The notes under the pieces are model-generated. The model was not told where the DNA came from. It was given only the letters and a program-made list of their open reading frames with translations, and did no database searches. A program made the position numbers and the translations under genes. Below are positions 1 through 7,271 of a stretch of 42,209 bases of DNA, piece by piece (position 1 is the first letter of the stretch; every line of letters starts with the position of its first letter). Origin of the DNA: Bryobacterales bacterium (GTDB lineage: Bacteria; Acidobacteriota; Terriglobia; Bryobacterales; UBA6623); the NCBI GenBank assembly GCA_028819255.1, contig JAPPMB010000109.1, positions 1 to 42,209 on the forward strand, read 5' to 3'.

Positions 1-51
1 TGTCTGCACGACGCCTGCTGGCTTGGCTCCCTACCACCGTTGCCAATATAA

Positions 52-186
52 GAGGCGGGAACAACAGTGGAAGTGCTGGTGGTCCCCGGCGGCGGCCACG
101 GCGCGGACTTCCCCGGCAAGACGCCCGAAGCGCCCGACTACCTCGCGGCCTCAGTCGAGTGGTTCGACCGACACTTCAAGAACTGA
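52..186 (+). pseudogene. C-terminal remnant of an alpha/beta hydrolase (esterase/peptidase type)
   Basis: The plus frame ending with TGA at 184-186 reads VEVLVVPGGGHG, then a short loop, then a terminal YLAASVEWFDRHFKN. This is the classic end of a secreted alpha/beta hydrolase: the strand before the catalytic His, the His itself in GGGHG, and the last helix of the form W-F-D-R-H. The same frame has a TAA at 49-51, and the 48 bases before it do not look like hydrolase, so the N-terminal part is missing or displaced within what the window shows. A GTG at 67 could start only about 39 residues, too few to fold as a hydrolase. It may be a true pseudogene, or the downstream part of a gene frameshifted near the window edge. 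The family call is fairly safe; the pseudogene status is not. Confidence 0.55.
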
Positions 187-662
187 CCCGATCCCGCGCC
201 AACGTCCACCGCTCCAGACTCGCCCGCGAGTAGGGAGCTCCGCTGAGGAAACCGGCTGGCATCCCGGTTCCGGGCGGCCGTCCTCGGCCTGCAACGGTTC
301 ACGGATCCGCGTCTGCGCGGAGCATGCCGGCTGTCGCCGACCGCTGGCGCCATCGCAGGCAATGCCGTCGGACCTTCCACTCGGAGCCGTTCGCTCGATT
401 CGACTCTCGACAGTCCGTGCTCTGGCGAGCATTCGACCAGCCGCCCCATCCTTCTTCCGGCCCGCACCCGAGGAGTACTCGCGGAGTTCGGCGACGCGTG
501 ACCGCTTCACTCCAGCGGACAACGGGGACAAGAGGTCGCGACGCCTCGCACCGCCGCTGAAATTCTCCTTCTCTCCGCGGGAGCGTCCGGCCGAAGATTC
601 CGTGCGGAAGAGGACAGACCTTCAGGGAGGCGGAGCCACGGGGCGTCTTCGCCGGTGGACGG
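187..662. other. Intergenic, 476 bp, no supported gene
   Basis: Open frames exist on both strands, as expected in GC-rich DNA, but none has a credible start, signal peptide or family motif. Around 252-273 there is a short AACCGG/CCGGTT inverted repeat with an 8-nt loop. It could be a weak terminator for the hydrolase remnant, but it has no T-run. Confidence 0.4.
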
Positions 663-1976
663 TCAAGGGTCTTGGTTGCGGGGCTTGATGACTCCGAGGG
701 CCTGCCAGTCGTGAAGCATCCTCCTGACCCTCGCGATGGTCGTCGGCTCGGTGGAGACTCCCAGGAACGTCTCGTACTCCGTTGCCGCTCGCTCGAACTG
801 TGCACGGCTCTCGTAGACCATCGCCATGACCACGTGGATCAGCGGCCATCGCTCGGACCCGCCCTCCTCCTTCAACTGCTGCACCAGGGATTCGGCCTGA
901 TCCAGCCTTCCCACCTGTGCGGATGCGGTGGCCGCAAGATAGCGAGCGTAGCCGGAGGCTCGAGACAGTTTCAAGTACTGCTCGGAAAGAGAGGCAAGCG
1001 CCTCCCACTCGCTATGCATGAATGCCATCTGCATGAGCGGCTGATAGGGACGGAGAAGCCTTGGGTCGGCTTCAATCGACCTGGTGAGGGCTTCCTTGGC
1101 TCCGAGGAGGTCATCCACGCCCAGCCGGGCCTCGCCAAGGGCGGCCCATGCTTCGGCGAACTCCGGATAGACCTCGACGGCCTTCTCCAGATGCGCAATG
1201 CTCCTCTCATAGTTCGGAGACATCCTGCGCAACGTCCTGATCCCCCTCCCATAGGCCTTCGTCGCTCCGCGGGGAGCGGCCAGGGTCGTCGCGCTCACTG
1301 TGTGTCCCTCAAGACCCTCGAGACGGTGCAGCACGATCGTCCCGACATCGTTCCTTTCCAGACTCCCGGCCGAGCCCAGCGCCAGCCGGTCCGACCGATA
1401 GCCCGGCAGGTCGGCCACCAGGTGGCAATGGAAGAGGTTCATCCTGCCGAACGGTCCCGTTTGCGGAGTGCGGTGCCCGAGGCTGCTGCCCGCGCCGGCG
1501 TCGACAGCCGTCAGCGGCTGGGAATCGTTCGCCTGGAAGCTGAACCGCCCCTTCGCGTCCGTGTAGGCGCGCGGGCTGGGATTGCCGCCGCAGCCCATCT
1601 TCACGACGACCGGCTGCGAAGGAGCCTCGCCGCCCGCCATGACCACTCTTCCGGACAGGAACACCGGGCGCTGCGCATCGCGCTGCTCCCAGGGCGATTC
1701 GCCCCTGCGGTCCGAATGTGTTCCTCCCCGCCGGTTCGAAGGCTGCGGAGTCGAGGAGCCCGGTCGGTCCTGACCGGGATTCCGCCTGCCGTCCTGAGGT
1801 GTGGCGGAAATGTCTCCCGGCGCAGACCTTGGGTCCGATGCACTGCCGCCGAGGCTGTTGAAGGTGCTGTCGGAGTCCACGCCGCCCTGCGCGTCCTGTG
1901 CAAGTGCCGACGCGGATGCGAGCAGGAGCGCCGCAACCAGAAGAACTACCGCAGGCGCTGGCGTGAACTCCCGCAT
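663..1976 (-). CDS. Secreted protein with carboxypeptidase-regulatory-like domain and TPR repeats (paralogue A)
   Basis: A protein of 437 aa. The start at 1976 begins MREFTPAP, is followed by a hydrophobic signal peptide ending near ALAQ, and is preceded by AAGGGGG about 8 nt upstream; an upstream TTG/GTG start would put a useless tail before the signal peptide. After a low-complexity Ser/Gly/Arg/Pro linker, residues of about 105-240 form a beta-sandwich of carboxypeptidase-regulatory type, with a valine-rich strand, a Cys-Gly-Gly loop and D-A-K-G-R-F-S-F. The C-terminal half has TPR helices (YPEFAEAWAALGEARL, then a second helix pair with EADPRLLRPYQPL). It is the paralogue of the next gene, which lies upstream on the same strand. 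TPR proteins of this kind usually act as periplasmic or surface scaffolds; the partner is unknown. Confidence 0.75.
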   Translation of the reverse strand: MREFTPAPAVVLLVAALLLASASALAQDAQGGVDSDSTFNSLGGSASDPRSAPGDISATPQDGRRNPGQDRPGSSTPQPSNRRGGTHSDRRGESPWEQRDAQRPVFLSGRVVMAGGEAPSQPVVVKMGCGGNPSPRAYTDAKGRFSFQANDSQPLTAVDAGAGSSLGHRTPQTGPFGRMNLFHCHLVADLPGYRSDRLALGSAGSLERNDVGTIVLHRLEGLEGHTVSATTLAAPRGATKAYGRGIRTLRRMSPNYERSIAHLEKAVEVYPEFAEAWAALGEARLGVDDLLGAKEALTRSIEADPRLLRPYQPLMQMAFMHSEWEALASLSEQYLKLSRASGYARYLAATASAQVGRLDQAESLVQQLKEEGGSERWPLIHVVMAMVYESRAQFERAATEYETFLGVSTEPTTIARVRRMLHDWQALGVIKPRNQDP

Positions 1977-2021
1977 GGCGACATCCCCCTTGACGCTCAA
2001 GGCCGATTCCGTTGTGGGTTG

Positions 2022-2030
2022 AGGATAGCA
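2022..2030 (-). promoter_or_regulatory. Extended -10 promoter element for the TPR gene ending at 663
   Basis: On the minus strand the sequence reads TGCTATCCT, an extended -10 (TG-n-TATCCT). It places the start of transcription near 2015 and leaves a leader of about 39 nt that contains the AAGGGGG ribosome binding site. No clear -35 is visible, which fits an extended -10. The promoter would lie in the 128-bp gap between the two TPR genes, so the downstream paralogue need not depend on read-through. Confidence 0.35.
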
Positions 2031-2104
2031 GCCGAACTCCGGCAATGCACCCCCTCGCTGGCCGGGCCGCCAGAGCACCACAACCGGATGCGCGAGCGAT
2101 AACG

Positions 2105-3292
2105 CTAGGGCGGCGCCTTCTCGGCGCTCGGCGCGTGGGGGCCGTCAATCACTCCCAGCGCCCTCCAGTCGTTCAGCTTTCTCTGCAGCTGGGGCACGCC
2201 GTGGTGATCGGGATCCGCCGCGATGAAAGCCTCGAAGAAGCCGGCCGCCTCCCCGAGGCTCGTCTTTTGCTCGAGGATTTCTCCGGCCATTGCGTAGCTC
2301 CTTGCCAGGTAGTCCGTTTCGCCCAGCGCTTCCAACCGGTCGATCCGCTCTCGCAGCAGTTCCAGATTGTCCAGGTTCGCCGCGGCCGCCACGCTCAGGT
2401 ACAGGACCAGCGGGGCATCGGGAGCGATCTCCAGGTAGGCTGCGGCCAGAGAATCGAGTTCCTCCCAGTTCTCGTTCTCAGCCACCATTTCCATCATGAC
2501 CTCGTAGGGCATGAGGTACTTCGGATCGGCGTTGATGGCGCGGGTGAACGCCTGGAGCGCAGCCCCGTCGTTGCCGAGAATCCAGCGGGCCAGGCCGAGG
2601 GCGGACCAGCCCCCGGCGAATCCGGGATAGGCCTCGACCGCCTTCTCGAAGCGCGATGCAGCCCGTTCGTAGTCGGGAAACCGGTTCTCCAGCGCCCGAA
2701 TGCCAGCCTGATAGGCTCGCCGTGCGGTGCCGGTGGCCTGCGAGGTGGTCGAACTCCTCGCATAGTGGTCAAGATCCTCGAGATGATGGAGGACTAGGAA
2801 GCCCAAATCGATCCGGCTCCGGTCGCCGACGACGGTCACCCCGTCTTCAGCCAGCAAACCGACTTCGGCGCTTGTCGACCGGTATCCTTCGAGTTCGGCA
2901 GTCACGTCGCACGGCAGCAGCAGAGCCGGATCCGGGACCTCGTAAACGACCTGTCGGCCCCCCAAATCGGTTCCGTGGATCGCCTTGGCGTGCTTGATGC
3001 CCAATTCGAGGGATGGGTGACGCGGGATCCGGTGCTTGAAGCGGCCATGCACATCGGCGAGACCGCCCGGCCGAACGAAGTTCCCACAAACCAGCGCGAT
3101 TCGGACCCGTCCGGGCGGGGACGCACCGCCTCCGACGACAACCCGACCGTCCACGTTCTCGATGACGTGGCGGGTGTTCGCCGGCGCCGCATCCTGACCG
3201 TCGACGAGCATGTACGACTGAGCGGGAAGAAGGGGCGCAGTCACCAGGAAGAAGGCGATTGCAGCGCATCGCTCTCGCAGCAATGAACCCAT
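2105..3292 (-). CDS. Secreted protein with carboxypeptidase-regulatory-like domain and TPR repeats (paralogue B)
   Basis: A protein of 395 aa. I start at 3292 (MGSLLRERCAAIAFF) because it opens directly into a signal peptide ending at LLPAQS. An earlier in-frame start at 3397 would overlap the divergent promoter region and add 35 residues without signal-peptide character. The order matches its neighbour: a short linker, a beta-sandwich with GRVVVGGGASPPGRVRIALVCGN and D-V-H-G-R-F-K-H, then a conserved LDHYARS region and TPR helices (YPGFAGGWSALGLARW, ADPKYLMPYEVMMEM). The shared architecture and shared phrases such as V-L-H-H/R-L-E-D-L/G-L mark a tandem duplication. A TAGACT box 20 nt before the start would give a leader of about 13 nt. 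It is divergently transcribed from the sulfatase at 3459. Molecular role not known. Confidence 0.75.
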   Translation of the reverse strand: MGSLLRERCAAIAFFLVTAPLLPAQSYMLVDGQDAAPANTRHVIENVDGRVVVGGGASPPGRVRIALVCGNFVRPGGLADVHGRFKHRIPRHPSLELGIKHAKAIHGTDLGGRQVVYEVPDPALLLPCDVTAELEGYRSTSAEVGLLAEDGVTVVGDRSRIDLGFLVLHHLEDLDHYARSSTTSQATGTARRAYQAGIRALENRFPDYERAASRFEKAVEAYPGFAGGWSALGLARWILGNDGAALQAFTRAINADPKYLMPYEVMMEMVAENENWEELDSLAAAYLEIAPDAPLVLYLSVAAAANLDNLELLRERIDRLEALGETDYLARSYAMAGEILEQKTSLGEAAGFFEAFIAADPDHHGVPQLQRKLNDWRALGVIDGPHAPSAEKAPP

Positions 3293-3421
3293 CCGTGCAG
3301 TCCGTATTCTGAAGTCTACAGTGCGCTCATCGGCAACCCTGACGCCAAGGTCGGGCTCCGGCGCACCTGACCTCGGTTCGCCCGAAGGGGGAATCATCCA
3401 GTCGGACGGAAACGACCGTTC

Positions 3422-3452
3422 TTGCGAATCCGCAGACGTGCAGGGATAGAAT
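3422..3452 (+). promoter_or_regulatory. Promoter of the first sulfatase, predicted leaderless transcript
   Basis: TTGCGA (3422-3427) and TAGAAT (3447-3452) are separated by 19 nt. Exactly 6 nt later comes the GTG start at 3459, so transcription would begin on or next to the start codon. Confidence 0.45.
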
Positions 3453-3458
3453 GCCTAC

Positions 3459-5249
3459 GTGTCCGCGCGGTCGGCAGAGTCGAATGGCAGTCAGGCCCGG
3501 CGGCCGCGGCGCGGACCTGCGCTCGACAGGCGGGCCTTCATTGGCTGCACGACGGCCTCGCTCGCACTGGCGTGTGCCCAGCCGAGCCCAAGGCCCCCGA
3601 ACATCGTTCTCGTCATCACGGACGACCAAGGCTACGGCGACCTCGCCTGCCACGGAAACCCGGTGCTTCGGACACCCCGTCTGGACCGGTTCCACGCGGA
3701 GAGCGTGAGGTTCACCGACTTTCACGTCGACCCGCTTTGCGCGCCGACGCGAGCCGCCCTGCTGACTGGCCGGTATGCGTACCGGACCGGCGTGACAGCC
3801 GCCTACGCCGGCCGCTCGATACTGCGTCGGGACGAGACGACGCTCGCCGAACTCCTTTCCGCAAACGGCTACGGGACCGGCCTGTTCGGAAAGTGGCACC
3901 TTGGCGACAATTGGCCGTACCGTCCGAACGAGCGCGGCTTCGACGAGACGGTGGCGTGCTGGAGCGGAGGGGTCACGCAGGCGGCCGACTGGTGGGGCAA
4001 CGACTATTTCGACGACACGTACTACCGCAACAACGTCCCGGAAAAGTTCGACGGCTACTGCACCGATGTCTTCTTCGACGAGGGGCTCCGGTTCATAGAG
4101 CGGAACGCACATCGTCCGTTCTTCCTGTTCCTGCCGACCAACACTCCCCATGCGCCGTACCTGGTGGCGGAACGGTACAGCCGGCCGTACGCCGAGATGG
4201 GCATCCCCGAACCCCGCGCATCGTTCTACGGAATGATCGAGAACATCGACGAGAATTTCGGCCGACTGCGCCGGAAGCTCGGCGAACTCGGCCTCGAGGA
4301 CAACACCATCCTCATCTTCATGACGGACAACGGGTCGTCCGCAGGCTGGCAGGACGGATTCAACGCCGGCATGCGCGCGGGCAAGGGATCCAACTACGAC
4401 GGGGGCCATCGGGTGCCGTTCCTCATCCGCTGGCCGGAAGGCGGGATCGGCGGCGGGCGCGACTTCGACAGGCTCGCGGCGCACATCGACGTTGTGCCGA
4501 CGCTGCTCGAACTGACCGGCGCCGCCGCCCCCGACATCGACTTCGACGGCGTGAGCCTGGTCCCGCTCCTGAGCGGCGAGGGCGAGTTTCCCGAGGACCG
4601 CACGCACTTCATCCAGCACCAGCAGGTGCGCCGGGACGGGGAGTACCAGATGGAGTCTCCCAGGCCCTTCTATCACTCGGCGGTGCTCACGGAACGGTGG
4701 AGGCTTGCCGGAGGCGAAGAGCTCTACGACATCAGGGCCGACCCGGCCCAGGCGCAAGACCTGGCCGCCGCACATCCCGAAGTCGTCGCCGGACTGCGCG
4801 ACGAGTACGAGACATGGTGGGAAGACGTCACGAGCCGCTTCGACGAGTATCTCGAGATCCCGGTCGGGGCGGCGGAAGCGAACCCCGTGCGCCTGACAAG
4901 CTTCGACTGGTACACCGGCGGGCCCCCCAACCAGCGCGTGATGGCCGACCCGCCGTGGGACGGCCCCTGGGCGGACGGATTCTGGGCCGTCGAGGTGGTC
5001 CGTGCAGGCCGGTATCGCATCCGCCTGCGGGAGCGGCCGCCCGTGGCGAACTTTCCGATCGACGCCGATTCCGCACATCTTGCCGTCGACGGACAGGACC
5101 TCGAAGCACCTGTGCCGCGCGGGGCGACGGGCGTGACATTCGAACTGGACCTCAGCGGCGGCAAGAAGACATTGCGAGCGGCATTCTCCAAGCCCGGGGG
5201 ACTCCGCCGGGGAGCGTGCTTCGCCTATGTCGAGCGCCTCGGGCCGTAG
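3459..5249 (+). CDS. Exported formylglycine-dependent sulfatase with C-terminal beta-sandwich
   Basis: A type I (S1 family) sulfatase of 596 aa. The active-site signature is C94-A-P-T-R98, where Cys94 is expected to be oxidised to formylglycine. Metal ligands are D55-D56 (ITDDQGYGD) and D290-N291 (FMTDNGS); other active-site residues are K145 and H147 of GKWHLG and H231 of NTPHAP. The N-terminus has a Tat-like RRAFIG at residues 24-29 and a hydrophobic stretch with Cys39, so export through Tat is likely; the lipobox around Cys39 is poor. The sulfatase fold ends near residue 455. A further ~120 residues form a beta-rich domain (FWAVEVVRAGRYRIRL, LAVDGQDLEAPV) that may bind substrate. The GTG start is chosen for its position 6 nt after a -10 box; the ATG at 3451 is in another frame. 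Substrate unknown; a sulfated glycan is the likely choice given the neighbours. Confidence 0.9.
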   Translation: MSARSAESNGSQARRPRRGPALDRRAFIGCTTASLALACAQPSPRPPNIVLVITDDQGYGDLACHGNPVLRTPRLDRFHAESVRFTDFHVDPLCAPTRAALLTGRYAYRTGVTAAYAGRSILRRDETTLAELLSANGYGTGLFGKWHLGDNWPYRPNERGFDETVACWSGGVTQAADWWGNDYFDDTYYRNNVPEKFDGYCTDVFFDEGLRFIERNAHRPFFLFLPTNTPHAPYLVAERYSRPYAEMGIPEPRASFYGMIENIDENFGRLRRKLGELGLEDNTILIFMTDNGSSAGWQDGFNAGMRAGKGSNYDGGHRVPFLIRWPEGGIGGGRDFDRLAAHIDVVPTLLELTGAAAPDIDFDGVSLVPLLSGEGEFPEDRTHFIQHQQVRRDGEYQMESPRPFYHSAVLTERWRLAGGEELYDIRADPAQAQDLAAAHPEVVAGLRDEYETWWEDVTSRFDEYLEIPVGAAEANPVRLTSFDWYTGGPPNQRVMADPPWDGPWADGFWAVEVVRAGRYRIRLRERPPVANFPIDADSAHLAVDGQDLEAPVPRGATGVTFELDLSGGKKTLRAAFSKPGGLRRGACFAYVERLGP

Positions 5250-5353
5250 GCCGACCGTCATTGTCCCGATAGCGGGCGGCACCTCGATTCCGAGAAGTTC
5301 CGCCAGGCGGCCGCACCGGCGAACCGCAATACGATAGGAGCCGGAGACTCCCA

Positions 5354-7159
5354 ATGCACCTCTCGACACTCGGGCTCCGGGCGCGACGGCGCGGCCTCCT
5401 GATCGCAGCGAGCGCGTTTCTGCTGACCGCGCTCGCCGGATGCACGCGATCCACCGAAGTCGCAGGTTCCCGGCCGAACGTGATCATCATCCTGACGGAC
5501 GACCAGGGCTACGGCGACATGTCCGCGCACGGGAACCCGATCCTCCGCACTCCGCACCTCGACAGGCTTCACGACGAGAGCGTCCGCCTGACCGACTTCC
5601 ACGTCGCCCCCGTCTGCACCCCGACGCGGGGAGAACTCATGACGGGCCTCTACGCCCTCCGCAACAAGGCCGGCATGGTGCCGGCGGGCAGAAACCTCAT
5701 GCGGCGCGACATTCCGACGATGCCGGAGATCTTTCGGGATAACGGCTACGCGACCGGGCTGTTCGGTAAGTGGCACCTCGGGGACACCTACCCGCACCGG
5801 CCGCTGGACAGGGGATTCGACCGCTCCGTCTGGCACAAGGGCTGGGGCTTCGCTTCGGAAATCGAGTACGACAACGACTACTACTACACCCGCTACATCG
5901 ATCAGGAAGAGACCCGCTACTCGGACCGCTTCTGCACGGAGACCTGGTTCGACGAGGCGATGGACTGGATGGGCGGACAGGCCGACGCCGGCCAGCCGTT
6001 CTTCACCTACCTGGCGCTCAACACCCCGCACTCCCCCTTCAACGCCCTGGCGAGGCACTACTTTCCCTACGGCAGCCAGGTGGACGATCCCCTGCTGGCC
6101 CACTTTCTCGGCCTGATCGGCATCATCGACGAGAACATGGCCCGTCTGGACGCATGGCTGACGGACCGCGACCTGCGGAACAACACGATCCTCATCTTCA
6201 TGAACGACAACGGCACGGCGAAGGGCGAGACCGTGTTCAACGCCGGAATGCGCGGAAAGAAGGGCAGCCCGTACGAAGGCGGACACCGGGCAATCTGCTT
6301 CATCCGCTGGCCGGAAGGCGATCTCGGCGAGCCGCGGGAGGTCGGCTACCCCTCCCACGTAACGGACGTGCTGCCGACGCTGGCGGACCTGCTCGGCTTC
6401 ACCCTCCCCGAAGGCTCCACGTTCGACGGCACGACGCTTGCCCCGGTCTTCCGGTCGGACGACGGCTCCGGACCGGACCGCAAGATCATCGTGCAGTACG
6501 GAGGGCGCAGCCGCCCCGCAAAGTACTCCGACAGCAGCGTGATCTGGAACAGCTGGAGGCTGGTCGGCGAGGACGAGCTCTACGACATTGGAAGCGATCC
6601 CGGACAGGAAACCAGCGTGGCCGAGAGCCATCCCGAGGTCGTGGCGGCGATGAAGTCCCACTACGACGAGTACTGGGCATCGATCGAGGACTCGATCGGA
6701 GAAGTCGAGCCGCTGGTGGTTCGGGAGGAGCCGGGAACCTTCACGGACCTGACCTCGAACAGCTGGATCGAGGTCGATTGCGACAACCGCACGCGTACGG
6801 CGGAGACCTGCGGTCCTCCGAGGGGAGGGGTCTGGCGGATTGAGACCGCGCGCGAGGGCAGGTACGGCGTCGAACTGAGCCGTTGGCCGTTCCACCTTGC
6901 CCGCTCCCTGACGCTGGCGGGCCCGGCCGCTACGATCGGCGGCGTGCCGATCACCCCTGGAAAGGCGCTGCCGGTGCGGTCGGCGAGTCTGAGCGTCAAC
7001 GGCGGAACGCCGGTCTCCGCACAGGCGGAGCCCGACGCGACATCCGTCCGCTTTGAAGTCCGCCTCCAGCAGGGGCCGAACACACTGCAGGGCTGGTTCC
7101 GCGACGCGTCCGGGAAGGACATCACGGGAGCCTACTACGGCCGAGTCCGGATTCTTTGA
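5354..7159 (+). CDS. Lipoprotein formylglycine-dependent sulfatase with C-terminal beta-sandwich
   Basis: A protein of 601 aa and the closest relative of its upstream neighbour in this window. The signature is C88-T-P-T-R92; metal and active-site residues are D49-D50, K139/H141 in GKWHLG, H226 in NTPHSP, and D-N in FMNDNGT. It has a strong lipoprotein signal: a positively charged RARRRG start, a hydrophobic core and lipobox L27-A-G-C30. The enzyme is therefore predicted to be membrane-anchored, facing the periplasm or the surface. The C-terminal ~150 residues are again a beta-sandwich (VWRIETAREGRYGVELSRW, LSVNGGTPVSAQ). GGAG at 5343-5346 precedes the ATG; a TACGAT at 5330-5335 could give a leader of about 12 nt. 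It follows the first sulfatase by 104 bp. The pair probably attacks different linkages or sulfate positions of the same polymer. Confidence 0.9.
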   Translation: MHLSTLGLRARRRGLLIAASAFLLTALAGCTRSTEVAGSRPNVIIILTDDQGYGDMSAHGNPILRTPHLDRLHDESVRLTDFHVAPVCTPTRGELMTGLYALRNKAGMVPAGRNLMRRDIPTMPEIFRDNGYATGLFGKWHLGDTYPHRPLDRGFDRSVWHKGWGFASEIEYDNDYYYTRYIDQEETRYSDRFCTETWFDEAMDWMGGQADAGQPFFTYLALNTPHSPFNALARHYFPYGSQVDDPLLAHFLGLIGIIDENMARLDAWLTDRDLRNNTILIFMNDNGTAKGETVFNAGMRGKKGSPYEGGHRAICFIRWPEGDLGEPREVGYPSHVTDVLPTLADLLGFTLPEGSTFDGTTLAPVFRSDDGSGPDRKIIVQYGGRSRPAKYSDSSVIWNSWRLVGEDELYDIGSDPGQETSVAESHPEVVAAMKSHYDEYWASIEDSIGEVEPLVVREEPGTFTDLTSNSWIEVDCDNRTRTAETCGPPRGGVWRIETAREGRYGVELSRWPFHLARSLTLAGPAATIGGVPITPGKALPVRSASLSVNGGTPVSAQAEPDATSVRFEVRLQQGPNTLQGWFRDASGKDITGAYYGRVRIL

Positions 7160-7190
7160 TGCGGGCGTGCTGCGAACCGTCCGCCGCGTC

Positions 7191-7220
7191 TTGACGGGGG
7201 AGGCAGGCGGGTCGTACAGT
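7191..7220 (+). promoter_or_regulatory. Sigma-70-type promoter for the PSD1-DUF1501 pair
   Basis: TTGACG (7191-7196) and TACAGT (7215-7220), separated by 18 nt, are the best consensus -35/-10 pair I found in the window. Transcription from about 7227 gives a 45-nt leader containing GAGGGA just before the ATG at 7272. Confidence 0.55.
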
Positions 7221-7271
7221 TGCACAAGAGAATCAGGTGGCCGCATCCGCTCGCCGCTCCCGAGGGACCAC

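Noticed and set aside
3327..5369. A 680-residue open frame on the minus strand, opposite the first sulfatase
   Set aside because: GC-rich coding DNA commonly leaves the complementary frame open. It has no signal peptide, motif or ribosome site, and the plus-strand sulfatase explains the sequence.
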